This document shows positions 53,659 to 62,210 of a stretch of DNA of 64,000 bases, in pieces. A program made the translations under genes and the position numbers. The notes beneath the pieces were generated by a model. That model was not told the DNA's origin. It did no database searches and saw only the letters and a program-made list of their open reading frames with translations. The stretch is from Alcanivorax sp. Its GTDB lineage: Bacteria; Pseudomonadota; Gammaproteobacteria; Pseudomonadales; Alcanivoracaceae. The stretch is from positions 930,001-994,000 of the forward strand of contig CP051239.1 in NCBI GenBank assembly GCA_017794945.1. The letters are read 5' to 3'. How positions within the stretch are numbered: position 1 is the first letter of the stretch; every line of letters begins with the position of its first letter.

Positions 53659-54267
53659 TCAGGTGTCGCCGGGCTTACCAACCACGGCAAGAAAACCGGC
53701 CAACATGTCATCGGCCAACGCCAGGCGTGCCACCGGACTCAGCCCCGGTCTCTGAAGAATGACCCGCAGCCCCATGATCTGACTTTGCAGATAGCGGGCC
53801 AGCCGGGGGCCATCGATATCCGGGGGTATCTCCCCGCGCGCCGACGCGGCTTCAAGCAGCTCTTTGAATCCGGATTCCGCCTGGCTGAGAAACGCCTCCG
53901 CCCGCTGAACAATCACCGGTTGAGTTTCAGCGGCCTCGAGCAGGGACCTTACGATCAGACAGGCCCTGCCCACGCCGATGGACGCCGTGCCTTTCGCCAG
54001 CGCCTGAAAATAGGCAGCAAGCCCCTCCGCCAAAGGCCGATCGCCCATCAAGGTGGCAATCTCTTCCTGCATCCCGGTCGCATACCATTCAAGGGCATCC
54101 AGAAACAGCTGCTCTTTACTGCCAAAGGCGGCATAGATGCTCCCTGGCCGCATATCCAGACCCTCCTCCAGGTCCTTCATGGACGTACCCAGGTATCCGC
54201 GGGACCAGAACAGGTCCATGGCACGGTCCAGGGACTCGGCGCGACTGTAACGGGAGCGACGTGACAT
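53659..54267 (-). CDS. TetR/AcrR-family transcriptional regulator
   Basis: The product is 202 residues. The N-terminal HTH is SRAESLDRAMDLFWSRGYLGTSMKDLEEGLDMRPGSIYAAFGSKEQLFLDAL. The C-terminal domain is of the AcrR/YcdC-like kind. It is divergent from the carboxymuconolactone decarboxylase family gene, which is a typical TetR target, and followed by the dehalogenase. Confidence 0.87.
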   Translation of the reverse strand: MSRRSRYSRAESLDRAMDLFWSRGYLGTSMKDLEEGLDMRPGSIYAAFGSKEQLFLDALEWYATGMQEEIATLMGDRPLAEGLAAYFQALAKGTASIGVGRACLIVRSLLEAAETQPVIVQRAEAFLSQAESGFKELLEAASARGEIPPDIDGPRLARYLQSQIMGLRVILQRPGLSPVARLALADDMLAGFLAVVGKPGDT

Positions 54268-54386
54268 ACCTACTCGGGGTTGAGGAACATGCTCGCAATC
54301 TTAACTTGAATGATCGCTCAACAACAGGTAGCGTAATTGGCATCGCTTACTGGCGCGAGACCCGCGCCATGATCAAGGAGAGACGC

Positions 54387-54941
54387 ATGACGGATTTCAA
54401 ACTCCATGATGAGACCAGCGCCCCGGAAGCGGCTCGCCCCCTATTGGAAGGCTCAAAAAAATCATTCGGAATGATCCCCAATCTTCATGCCGTGATGGCC
54501 GAGGCACCCGGATTGCTGGAGGCGTATCAGACCCTCCACCGGCTGTTCAGCGAATCGAGCTTCAATGCCGACGAGATCACCGTGGTCTGGCAAACGATCA
54601 ACGTGGAAAACGAGTGCCACTATTGCGTGCCCGCCCACACGGGTATCGCTAAATCGATGAAGGTGTCCGATGAAGTCATCGATGCGCTGCGCGAAGAAAC
54701 CGCCCTGCCCGATGACAAGCTGGAGGCGCTCCGCACCTTCACGCTCAAAGTGATGCGCCAGCATGGAAACCTGAGCGAAGAAGACGTAAAGGCATTTTTG
54801 GATGCCGGCTATCAGCAGCGCCATGTCCTGGATGTCATTCTAGGCCTGGCTCAAAAGGTCATGAGCAACTACACCAACCATCTCGCTGAGACGCCGGTTG
54901 ATAAACCCTTCGAAAAGTTTTCCTGGGAAAAGAAGCGCTGA
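54387..54941 (+). CDS. Carboxymuconolactone decarboxylase/AhpD-like protein
   Basis: The product is 184 residues. The AhpD-type motif NECHYCVPAHTGIAKS carries the CxxC redox cysteines near residues 70-85. LLEGSKKSFGMIPNLHAVMAEAPGLLEAYQTL and DVILGLAQKVMSNYTNHLAETP are also typical. Peroxidase or disulfide-linked function is likely. The ATG has AAGGAG upstream, spacing 7. The gene is followed by a terminator and faces the TetR gene. Confidence 0.88.
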   Translation: MTDFKLHDETSAPEAARPLLEGSKKSFGMIPNLHAVMAEAPGLLEAYQTLHRLFSESSFNADEITVVWQTINVENECHYCVPAHTGIAKSMKVSDEVIDALREETALPDDKLEALRTFTLKVMRQHGNLSEEDVKAFLDAGYQQRHVLDVILGLAQKVMSNYTNHLAETPVDKPFEKFSWEKKR

Positions 54942-54968
54942 TCGACCTGGAATTCAATCCCCCTTATT

Positions 54969-55000
54969 GCCCCGCTTTCGCCATTTTGCGGGGCTTTTTT
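54969..55000 (+). terminator. Intrinsic terminator of the CMD-family gene
   Basis: The stem GCCCCGC / GCGGGGC has a 12-nt loop and is followed by T6, about 28 bp after the stop. Confidence 0.85.
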
Positions 55001-55033
55001 ATTATTGGGTCGTGGAAGTGGATTTTCGTCTTA

Positions 55034-55072
55034 TAAAAAAAGCGGCCTTGACGCTTGCACGCCAAGGCCGCT
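55034..55072 (-). terminator. Intrinsic terminator of the secreted-protein gene
   Basis: Read on the minus strand: a 10-bp stem (AGCGGCCTTG / CAAGGCCGCT) with a 12-nt loop, followed by a T-run (seen as A6 on the plus strand). Confidence 0.85.
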
Positions 55073-55099
55073 CGAGGGCAACCAGACCAGGCCGCGGGA

Positions 55100-55471
55100 C
55101 TACCGACCAAGAAACTGCATAGAATCCGCCGAGTTCCGCAACGCATAGCGTGCCGGGGCGCCATCATCCGGGGAAAGAATATACAGAGTGTCCTCGCCAT
55201 CGAAAGCGATCCTGCTGACATCCCAGGTCCCCTGCTCCACCGACCTGGATACCCGCTGCCCGTCGACCACTGCTTCATCAATCAGCTGATAGCACAGCTC
55301 AGCCGTGGACTCGTCCCGGTAAAGCACCAGGGACGAAGACGACGGGCCGGCGGGTCCGTTTACGGCAAGGCGGTTAATCTCGGCCTCGCCGGAAATACTA
55401 CCGCTCGCGGTAACGGCACCGGATACAGAAAGAGCGGCAATCATGCTTAGGGTTAATGTTAAGGTTTTCAT
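55100..55471 (-). CDS. Small secreted protein, function unknown
   Basis: The product is 123 residues with a clean signal peptide (about residues 1-22, ending VTASG). The mature part is beta-rich with one cysteine in STAELCYQLIDEAVVDGQ, and RIAFDGEDTLYILSPDDGAPARYALR. AGGAG lies eight bases before the ATG. It is divergent from the doxX genes across an AT-rich region with inverted repeats. No family is recognised. Confidence 0.72.
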   Translation of the reverse strand: MKTLTLTLSMIAALSVSGAVTASGSISGEAEINRLAVNGPAGPSSSSLVLYRDESTAELCYQLIDEAVVDGQRVSRSVEQGTWDVSRIAFDGEDTLYILSPDDGAPARYALRNSADSMQFLGR

Positions 55472-55499
55472 AATCCAACTCCTTTTTGAGTATTGCTAA

Positions 55500-55587
55500 A
55501 TCCAATCCTTGGATGAAAGGAGCACCACTTCGTTACACCTTTCGCCGATATAAATCCAAATACAAAAATAAAAATATCAGTGTAACG
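55500..55587. promoter_or_regulatory. AT-rich divergent region with two dyads
   Basis: ATCCAA-TCC-TTGGAT (55500-55514) is a perfect dyad, and CGTTACAC (55531) and GTGTAACG (55580) form an inverted pair 49 bp apart. The region between the secreted-protein gene and doxX is unusually AT-rich. TATGAT at 55596 could be a -10 for doxX. Confidence 0.5.
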
Positions 55588-55643
55588 CGACGCCCTATGA
55601 TGCATCTGATCCAATCGGGACAACTGAAATAATGGAGTCGATC

Positions 55644-56042
55644 ATGGAGAAAAAGCTTGGCGCATCATTACTTCTACTGAGACTGGGAATTTTTGTAGTG
55701 ATGCTCATGTGGACTTTGGACAAGTTTCTTAACCCTGGCCATGCCGGCAAGATATTCTCTAACTTCTACGGCATAGAAGGATTGGGAAGTGGTCTTTTGA
55801 CTGTGGTCGCCGCACTGCAGATGGTCGTTATCATCGCCTTCCTTTTCGGTGCGCTACGTCGCTTGAGTTATGGCCTGGTTCTCGCCATGCATACCGTTTC
55901 CACACTGTCCTCCTGGCGGCAGTACCTGGACCCGTTCGACAACCTCCTGTTCTTCGCGGCCTGGCCCATGCTGGCCGCCTGTATCGCGCTTTACCTTCTG
56001 CGTGACCACGACAACCTTCTGAGCATCAATAAAGGAAAATAA
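55644..56042 (+). CDS. DoxX-like membrane protein
   Basis: The product is 132 residues with four helices. The pattern LGASLLLLRLGIFVVMLMWTLDKFLNPGHAGKIFSNFYGI, then LQMVVIIAFLFGALRRLSYGLVLAMHTVSTLSSWRQYLDP, matches small DoxX-type membrane proteins. GGAG is seven bases before the ATG. It lies 2 bp ahead of a second DoxX gene. Role unknown; possibly a quinone- or redox-linked membrane protein. Confidence 0.78.
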   Translation: MEKKLGASLLLLRLGIFVVMLMWTLDKFLNPGHAGKIFSNFYGIEGLGSGLLTVVAALQMVVIIAFLFGALRRLSYGLVLAMHTVSTLSSWRQYLDPFDNLLFFAAWPMLAACIALYLLRDHDNLLSINKGK

Positions 56043-56044
56043 CA

Positions 56045-56704
56045 ATGAACCGCTTAGTGACCTTCGCCAATCGCATTCACGACCTTCTCGATAGGACCAG
56101 GAAATGGGACTTCCTGGCGCCGCTCCTAATACGGCTTTTTCTCTCTGTCGTGTTTATTTCCGCAGGCTGGAACAAATTGGGCAGTTTCGATTCCACCGTC
56201 GCCTGGTTCGGCAACCCCGACTGGGGGCTGGGCTTGCCTTTCCCCGCTGTTATGGCATTCCTCGCCACCGCCGCGGAATTGGTGGGTGGATTCTTTCTAC
56301 TCGCGGGCCTGGTCACTCGCTACTTCGCCGTTCCCTTGATGATCACCATGCTGGTAGCGGCCTTTTCCGTGCATTGGGACAATGGCTGGTTCGCGATAGC
56401 ACCATCGAACCCGGAAACCAGCATGGCTCAGCCATTAGCGGCCGTTGGCATCCCCGCGGCCCAGCAAAGCCTGGAAAACAGTGAAGAAGTAGGAAAGCGG
56501 CTGACGGCAGCCAGAGGCCTGCTCCGTGAGCATGGTCAGTACAGATGGCTCACCGAGAAAGGCAACTTTGTCGTTCTCAATAACGGTATTGAATTCGCGG
56601 CGACCTATTTCATCATGCTGCTAGCGTTATTCTTCCAAGGTGCTGGCCGCTTCGTAAGCCTGGACTACTGGATCGCCAAACGCTTCCGCCAACAGCGGGC
56701 CTGA
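56045..56704 (+). CDS. DoxX-family membrane protein
   Basis: The product is 219 residues with about four helices. The DoxX pattern is LLIRLFLSVVFISAGWNKLGSFDSTVAWFGNPDWGLGLPFPAVMAFLATAAELVGGFFLLAGLVTRY. Polar segment 120-165 separates the last helix. Related proteins are the small subunit of thiosulfate:quinone oxidoreductase and redox-stress membrane proteins. It lies between the smaller DoxX gene and nrtS. Confidence 0.82.
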   Translation: MNRLVTFANRIHDLLDRTRKWDFLAPLLIRLFLSVVFISAGWNKLGSFDSTVAWFGNPDWGLGLPFPAVMAFLATAAELVGGFFLLAGLVTRYFAVPLMITMLVAAFSVHWDNGWFAIAPSNPETSMAQPLAAVGIPAAQQSLENSEEVGKRLTAARGLLREHGQYRWLTEKGNFVVLNNGIEFAATYFIMLLALFFQGAGRFVSLDYWIAKRFRQQRA

Positions 56705-56708
56705 GAAC

Positions 56709-56933
56709 ATGATCTGCTTGCCCTGCCTGATCGAAAATTTGCGCAGCCCCGGCGTGTTACGCCGGGCCCTGCGCACCAGCCTTCTGGTCGGCACCCTGCT
56801 TGTCCTGATCAACCATGGTCCTACCCTCTGGCAGGGCTTGCTACCACCGTTGTGGCAATTGTTGCTGACCTATCTGGTACCGTGGGGAGTGTCTGCCTGG
56901 AGCAGTATTGCCGCCATTCGCCAGAATCATTAG
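56709..56933 (+). CDS. nrtS: NrtS-like nitrate/nitrite transport protein
   Basis: The product is 74 residues with two helices. The pattern LRSPGVLRRALRTSLLVGTLLVLINHGPTLWQGLLPPLWQLLLTYLVPWGVSAWSSIAAI matches NrtS, a small membrane family linked to nitrate uptake. It is the third gene of the run and ends overlapping the convergent membrane gene by 4 bp. Confidence 0.8.
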   Translation: MICLPCLIENLRSPGVLRRALRTSLLVGTLLVLINHGPTLWQGLLPPLWQLLLTYLVPWGVSAWSSIAAIRQNH

Positions 56934-57355
56934 TTGTCGACTTCAACGCCCGGCGTGGCCCGGTCGCCGGCCACCCACTTGGCGCTGTCCATCACATCGA
57001 ACGCCAGACTGATGCCATTGACCACCACCAGCAACACCGCCAGCCCCAGTTCCAGGGCACCCGCTTCAGCCCGGAAGCCGCTACCGGCCAGCAGCATCAA
57101 CAGATAGATTTCCAGCGGCCCCCAGGCAATCAAGTGCGGAATCGATAGCACCTTGTTCATGCCTCGGTAGATCCACATCAAGGGCCCATTGGTGGCCACC
57201 ACAACCAGCGCCGCCAGCGCACCGGCCACCCCCACCCGGGTATCGAGCAGAAAAAACGGCAGCACATTCACCGGCACCAGAATGCCCGCCACCCAGATCT
57301 GCACCCACAACGGCAGGCTGCGCAACGAACGCCAGATATCATTAAGACGGTCCAT
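56930..57355 (-). CDS. Hypothetical four-helix membrane protein
   Basis: The product is 141 residues with four hydrophobic segments (LPLWVQIWVAGILVPVNVLPFFLL, ALAALVVVATNGPLMWIY, LEIYLLMLLAGSGF, GLAVLLVVVNGISLAFDVMD). MDRLNDIWRSLRSLP was chosen as start because GGGG precedes it at a good distance; upstream codons lack a ribosome site. Function unknown. Confidence 0.65.
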   Translation of the reverse strand: MDRLNDIWRSLRSLPLWVQIWVAGILVPVNVLPFFLLDTRVGVAGALAALVVVATNGPLMWIYRGMNKVLSIPHLIAWGPLEIYLLMLLAGSGFRAEAGALELGLAVLLVVVNGISLAFDVMDSAKWVAGDRATPGVEVDN

Positions 57356-57498
57356 ACTTACCCCGATAGGTTTGCTGATTTCCACAACGGATGCGGGCAA
57401 TCCAGGTTTGTTACATACGCCGGCCACCACCACGGCTGCACCTAATGGATTCCGGCTATGAGGAATCAGCGGACTTTGCGCTGGTGTCGGGATGAGGC

Positions 57499-58839
57499 CT
57501 ATAAACCGTCCGCGCTTAACAACACATGCAGCAGGTTATCCTGAAAATTCACATTGCCGGTAAGCCGGTCGTGATGCTCACAAAGGAAGAATGCACTGCG
57601 AGCAGGAAAATGGATAAAGCGGTGGCGGGGAACGGCCGGGTTGAGCACATTGCGCGCCAGCAGCGATGCCTTGGTGACCACCCCATCGCCAGGCGCCAGC
57701 ATCCAGCGCTGATAGTCCCGGCCGGAGACGGAGTTCGCCACCTCGCGCGGCCATAAGCGCAAATGGGATTCTCCATCGATTTCCTCCACCAGGAAGCGGC
57801 TGGGGGTTGGGTGGCAATCACCACCAAACTGGTGAATCTCGGTCTGCGACGGCGGCGCCGGCACGGTCAGCGCCCAGGAGAACCGCCGCGCCCTTTCCAG
57901 ATAAAGGTGGCTGGCCCGCTGCAACGCCTGCACCCGCGCCTTACCCAGCCGTGCCTCCAGTGCCGGATCCCAGGGGCCGATCTGAAAACGCTTCCAGATA
58001 TAGATATCAAACTGGTCACGGGTTAGCGGCTCGCCGGTTTCAGTGACCAACCAGGGCGTCAAGGCATGGGGCATGAGCTGGTACACGGAGGGGAACGACA
58101 GCATCACCTCCGCCGGCACCCGGCGCAGCCCCACCCGCTGCCCTTCCAGCAACGAGGTCATGGCGGTAATCGACCCCAGGTTCGGGGTACCCAGCAGGAT
58201 CAGGCGATGAATCCGCTCGGCGCCCACGCCGCTGACCGGGAAGTCGTTGCTGCCCAACACATCCACAGTGCCGTAACGCATGTAATACCGCAGGACCAAG
58301 CCACCCATGGAGTGGGCGATCACATCCACTTTCAGCGCCGGATCATCGTGATCCCGACGAATTTGCTCGATCAGCCCATGCAGCTGGCGGGCGGTGGCCA
58401 AATTGTCCTGTCGCCAGTCGTAGGAGAAGACATAGTAGCGTGCCGCCGGGCCGTCCACCGATGCACCAGGCTCTGTACGCCGATAGCCGGCGGCATCTTC
58501 CAGCGTGCGTACAACGCGACCGTAAAAATCCCGCCCGGCGACGCCATCGAACAGGCCAGTCACTTGCAAGGCATCCGCCCGGGTTTCACCGGGCAGAGGC
58601 AGCGCCAGGTCACCATAATCGGAGAACATCAGCCGCCCCAGACCACCCGGCCAGACTTCCTCACCTGCCTGCCCCTCACCGTCGGCCGCCACCAGGCGAC
58701 TGCCCATGATGCCGGGCACCACAATCACCGGCGGCGGCACCCGGGTTTCCCGGGCCTCGCTATAAAGCCAGTGCAGATCCGGTTGCGGCTCTGAACAGCC
58801 GGCCATCAAGATCCCCACCAGCAACCAGAGCCGCCACAT
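57499..58839 (-). CDS. LCAT/lipase-family lipoprotein
   Basis: The product is 446 residues. A lipoprotein signal ends LMAGC (about residues 1-15). The alpha/beta hydrolase body has VIVVPGIMGSRL, FSYDWRQDNLATARQLHGLI, VIAHSMGGLVLRYYM with the nucleophile serine, LILLGTPNLGSI, and a late acid/His region. It resembles lecithin:cholesterol acyltransferases and phospholipases A. It starts 4 bp after pstB on the same strand, so it is probably co-transcribed with phosphate uptake genes and anchored at the cell envelope. Substrate unknown. Confidence 0.82.
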   Translation of the reverse strand: MWRLWLLVGILMAGCSEPQPDLHWLYSEARETRVPPPVIVVPGIMGSRLVAADGEGQAGEEVWPGGLGRLMFSDYGDLALPLPGETRADALQVTGLFDGVAGRDFYGRVVRTLEDAAGYRRTEPGASVDGPAARYYVFSYDWRQDNLATARQLHGLIEQIRRDHDDPALKVDVIAHSMGGLVLRYYMRYGTVDVLGSNDFPVSGVGAERIHRLILLGTPNLGSITAMTSLLEGQRVGLRRVPAEVMLSFPSVYQLMPHALTPWLVTETGEPLTRDQFDIYIWKRFQIGPWDPALEARLGKARVQALQRASHLYLERARRFSWALTVPAPPSQTEIHQFGGDCHPTPSRFLVEEIDGESHLRLWPREVANSVSGRDYQRWMLAPGDGVVTKASLLARNVLNPAVPRHRFIHFPARSAFFLCEHHDRLTGNVNFQDNLLHVLLSADGL

Positions 58840-58843
58840 GGCG

Positions 58844-59608
58844 CTAGCCTGCTGCGCCGGCACAATAGGCGGCGGTGATCGGATGACTGGGATGTTCGAA
58901 CACCAGATGACAGGCGTTGGACTCCACCACACAGCCACAGCCTTCTTGCATCCAGCAGACTGTCACGCTGTCGGCGATGCGTCGGGCCTGGGCCAGGTTG
59001 TGGGTAACCATCAGCAGGGTATAGCGGCCTTTCAGGGAGACAATCAACTCCTCCACCACTTTCGAGGATACCGGGTCCAGCGCCGAGCAGGGCTCGTCCA
59101 GCAACAGCACCTGCGGCTCCAGCACCAGCGCCCGGGCAATGCACAGGCGCTGCTGCTGGCCACCGGACAACCCCAGTGCCGACTGCGACAAGCGGCCTTT
59201 GACTTCCTCCCACAGACCCACGGCCCGCAACACCTGCTCCGCCCGACGGTCGCGTTCACGACGCGGCACTCCGTGCTCCGCCAGGGGGAAACGCAGATTG
59301 TCGATGATGGATAATGGAAAGGGATTCGGCTGCTGGAACACCATGCCGATTCGGCGGCGCAGAGTCGCGGCATCCTGGCTCGCAGAAAGGGCGTCGCCGC
59401 CAAGTAAGACCGTGCCGCTGACCCGGCATCCGGGGATGCCGTCGGTCATGCGGTTGATGCTGGCCAGCAGGCTGCTTTTGCCACAACCGCTGGGGCCCAC
59501 CAGGGCCATCAACTCGCCGGCACGCACACTCAGGCTGGCCTGCTCGATGGCGGCCTGATTGCCGTAATACACCGACACCTGTTGCAGTTCCAGAGTTAGG
59601 GAGGTCAT
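58844..59608 (-). CDS. pstB: Phosphate ABC transporter ATPase PstB
   Basis: The product is 254 residues. Walker A GPSGCGKSSLLASINR, Q-loop GMVFQQPNPFPLSI, signature LSGGQQQRLCIARAL, Walker B LLLDEPCSALDP. It powers PstSCA phosphate import. The ATG overlaps the pstA stop by 4 bp. An LCAT-like lipoprotein gene follows by 4 bp; no phoU is seen after it, contrary to the usual order. Confidence 0.95.
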   Translation of the reverse strand: MTSLTLELQQVSVYYGNQAAIEQASLSVRAGELMALVGPSGCGKSSLLASINRMTDGIPGCRVSGTVLLGGDALSASQDAATLRRRIGMVFQQPNPFPLSIIDNLRFPLAEHGVPRRERDRRAEQVLRAVGLWEEVKGRLSQSALGLSGGQQQRLCIARALVLEPQVLLLDEPCSALDPVSSKVVEELIVSLKGRYTLLMVTHNLAQARRIADSVTVCWMQEGCGCVVESNACHLVFEHPSHPITAAYCAGAAG

Positions 59609-60435
59609 TGCCAGGCTCCTTGGGCCGGGTGCAGCCAGCGCCGCACCAGCAGATTCAGTATGACCAGAATGGCCACCAGCACCAGGCCGGTGGCCGCTGC
59701 CCGGGGCATGCCGCCAGGCACATTCATGGCCAGATCGTAGATATGCACACTCAAGGCACGGCCGGAATCCAGCAGCGAATCCGGCCGTCGCAGCACATAG
59801 CCGGCGGTGAACAGCAGCACCGCGGTTTCCGCCAGCGCCCGGCCAATGCTGAGAATAATCCCCACCGCAATCCCCGGCGCCGCCTGGGGTATCAGGATGC
59901 GCCTGACCCAGCCCCAGCGGCTGATCGACAGGGCCTCGCCAGCCTGCCGGTAGGAAAACGGCACCGCCCGCAGGGCCTGCTCGGCGCTGCGAATCATCAG
60001 CGGCAACACCATCAGCGCCAATGCCAGCCCCCCACTGAGAATGGAAAAGCCCAGCCCCAGACTGATGGCGAAAAACTGGTAACCGAACAGGCCATAGACG
60101 ATGGAGGGCACCGCCGCCAGCATATCCAGCGTCCCACCCAGCCACTGGGCACGACGGGTGCCGGCCGGAACCTGTTCACTGAGATAAAGCGCACAGCCCA
60201 AGCCCATCGGCGCCGCCACCAACAGGCACACCGCCAGAATCCAGCCGGTGCTGACCAGTAGCGCGGCAATACCGCCGGCGCGACCCGCCTGGCGCGGGTC
60301 ATCCAGCAAAAAGTCCACGGAAATCACACCAGCGCCCTGCTCCAGCAGGGACCACAGCATTAACCCCATGGGCACCAGCACCGCCAGCAACAGCAGCGCG
60401 CCAATCACGCCGGCGAGGCGGTCAGGCCATCTCAT
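59605..60435 (-). CDS. pstA: Phosphate ABC transporter permease PstA
   Basis: The product is 276 residues with six helices. Marks are LSEQVPAGTRRAQWLGGTLDMLAAVPSIVYGLFGYQFF, LALMVLPLMIRSAEQALRAVPFSYRQAGEALSISRWGWVRRILIPQAAPGIAVGIILSIGRALAETA with the EAA loop. It pairs with PstC. It overlaps pstC by 14 bp. Confidence 0.93.
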   Translation of the reverse strand: MRWPDRLAGVIGALLLLAVLVPMGLMLWSLLEQGAGVISVDFLLDDPRQAGRAGGIAALLVSTGWILAVCLLVAAPMGLGCALYLSEQVPAGTRRAQWLGGTLDMLAAVPSIVYGLFGYQFFAISLGLGFSILSGGLALALMVLPLMIRSAEQALRAVPFSYRQAGEALSISRWGWVRRILIPQAAPGIAVGIILSIGRALAETAVLLFTAGYVLRRPDSLLDSGRALSVHIYDLAMNVPGGMPRAAATGLVLVAILVILNLLVRRWLHPAQGAWQ

Positions 60436-61282
60436 GCCGCTCTCCCCGTAAACGCCAGCTCAAGGCCAACAGCACCGCCGTGACCAGTAACAGCAAAAGA
60501 CCGCTGGCAAACAGCGCCACCCGGTGATCGCCGGTGGCATAGGCCATTTCCACGGCAATATTGGCGGTGAGGGTGCGCACCGGGTCGAACAGGGATGTGG
60601 GCCACCGCACCACATTGCCCGCCACCATCAGCACCGCCATGGTCTCGCCCAGGGCGCGGCCAAATTGCAGTACCAGACCACTGACAATGGCCGGCCCGGC
60701 CTGGGGCAACAGCACCCGGCGCAGCATACCCACCCGAGACAAGGACAGGGCCTGCCCGGCCTGCAGATAACGGGCCGGCAACTGGCCAAGCGCGGTATCG
60801 GTGACCAGCAGAGCCAGGGGCAGGATCATCAGCGCCAGTACCAGCGATGCGGCCAACCAGGAGGCCCCGGGCGGGGCCAACCGGTTGATCCAGGGCACCA
60901 ACACCAGCATCCCCCACAGGCCATAGACCACCGAGGGAATCCCCGCCATCAGCTCTACCAGAGTCAGCACCGGCCGGCGGACCGACGGCGCGAAGTAACG
61001 TAGCCAGGCCGCCAGCAAGACCGCCACCGGGCCGGCGATCACCAGCGCCAGCACGCTCACCACAATGGAGCCGGCAATCATGGCGGCCATCCCGTAACGG
61101 GCCTGACCGGGCTGCCAGTCGTTGCGCCACAGGGCCGAGCCGTGCTCCAGCATAAAAGGGGCCGACTGGATCAGCAGCACCGCGATAATGCCGCCCAGCA
61201 CCAGCACCGCCGCCGCGCCGGTGAGGCGCAACAGCCAGGTCAACAGCGAATCAGCGTGAAACCGGGAGGAAATAGTAATCAT
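60422..61282 (-). CDS. pstC: Phosphate ABC transporter permease PstC
   Basis: The product is 286 residues with six helices. It has the EAA loop pattern QAGQALSLSRVGMLRRVLLPQAGPAIVSGLVLQFGRALGETMAVLMVAGN and LVELMAGIPSVVYGLWGMLVLVPW. The ATG MITISSRF overlaps the pstS end by 32 bp; no better start lies downstream. Pairs with PstA. Confidence 0.93.
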   Translation of the reverse strand: MITISSRFHADSLLTWLLRLTGAAAVLVLGGIIAVLLIQSAPFMLEHGSALWRNDWQPGQARYGMAAMIAGSIVVSVLALVIAGPVAVLLAAWLRYFAPSVRRPVLTLVELMAGIPSVVYGLWGMLVLVPWINRLAPPGASWLAASLVLALMILPLALLVTDTALGQLPARYLQAGQALSLSRVGMLRRVLLPQAGPAIVSGLVLQFGRALGETMAVLMVAGNVVRWPTSLFDPVRTLTANIAVEMAYATGDHRVALFASGLLLLLVTAVLLALSWRLRGERHEMA

Positions 61283-62051
61283 GGTAAATCCCGGCCTGGC
61301 CCGGATCGGTAATAAAAGCCAGGAACTCGCTCGCCGCATCCGACAGCTCACCCTGGCTGACCAAGTTCAGTTCCCGGCTTAGCGGGTAATGGCCCTGGTC
61401 CACCTGCTCCAGCGTGGCCGGCACGCCGGAGAGGGGCAGCAACCGCAGCGGTGCCCCCGCATCCGCCTCGTAGATGGCGGTGCCGATGGACACATAGCCG
61501 ATAGCATTCACATCGCCCGCCACCGCTTTGATGCCCTGCTGGTTTTCACCAATGACCATGTCCGGCTTTACCCGATCATTACTCAAACCAAAGTGCTCCA
61601 AAAACAGCTCCTGAGTAGAGCGGCCATCCGCCTTGTGGACCACGTTAATGGCAGCATCATTGCCGCCGAATGCGGACCAGCTTTGCTGTTCACCGGTGTA
61701 GATGGCAACGATTTGCGCATCATTAAGGCGGGTCACCGGATTCAACGCATTAACGATCATAGCGATGCCATCGCGGCCGATCAGATGCGCGGTGAGATCG
61801 CCCTCTTCCGCTTTCAGAGCACGGCTGACCATGCCGAAATCCGCCAACCCCTGACGGGTATCGCTGATACCGCGCCCGGAACCACCGCTCTGAACATCGA
61901 CCTGCACACCCGTTGTTTCTTCGTAACGCTCCGCCAACTCGGTCATCAAAGGGGCGATGGTGCTGGAGCCGGTGATCACCAAGGAGTCTTCACGTGTTCC
62001 ACAACCGGCCAGAGCCAACAATGCCATCACCAGGACAGGCAGTTTTATCAT
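61251..62051 (-). CDS. pstS: Phosphate-binding lipoprotein PstS
   Basis: The product is 266 residues with lipobox LALAGC. Binding-protein marks are VITGSSTIAPLMTELAERYEE, SGGSGRGISDTRQGLADFGMVSRALK, NVVHKADGRSTQELFLEHF and INAIGYVSIG-like GDVNAIGYVSIGTAIYEA. It delivers phosphate to PstCAB. A possible Pho half-site (CTGTAAC read on the minus strand, 62109-62115) lies about 60 bp upstream, but a full box is not visible. It is divergent from the bufferin-type operon. Confidence 0.93.
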   Translation of the reverse strand: MIKLPVLVMALLALAGCGTREDSLVITGSSTIAPLMTELAERYEETTGVQVDVQSGGSGRGISDTRQGLADFGMVSRALKAEEGDLTAHLIGRDGIAMIVNALNPVTRLNDAQIVAIYTGEQQSWSAFGGNDAAINVVHKADGRSTQELFLEHFGLSNDRVKPDMVIGENQQGIKAVAGDVNAIGYVSIGTAIYEADAGAPLRLLPLSGVPATLEQVDQGHYPLSRELNLVSQGELSDAASEFLAFITDPGQAGIYHDYYFLPVSR

Positions 62052-62210
62052 TGTCGTTAATTCCCACAATCCGGATTTAATGTCTTTCGATGCGCCGCCT
62101 TCACTTTTGTTACAGAACCAATCCATGCAATCAAACAGCAATCCGACACGTCTTAGTAGAAGGATCGAGGAATCCTGCCATGAAACAACACGAGACACAG
62201 GACGCAGACT

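Noticed and set aside
53642..54386. Strong TetR operator between the TetR gene and the CMD-family gene
   Set aside because: Only distant short matches such as GTTGAG/CTCAAC and GTAGCG/CGCTTAC were found, too loose to call.
55644..56704. The DoxX genes as BufD of the bufferin operon
   Set aside because: They lie more than 6 kb away, with the LCAT-like gene and the pst operon on the opposite strand in between. A BufD would be expected directly after bufC, beyond the window.
62109..62115. Pho box upstream of pstS
   Set aside because: Only one CTGTAAC heptamer is present; the second half after AAAA does not match, so it is mentioned but not called.
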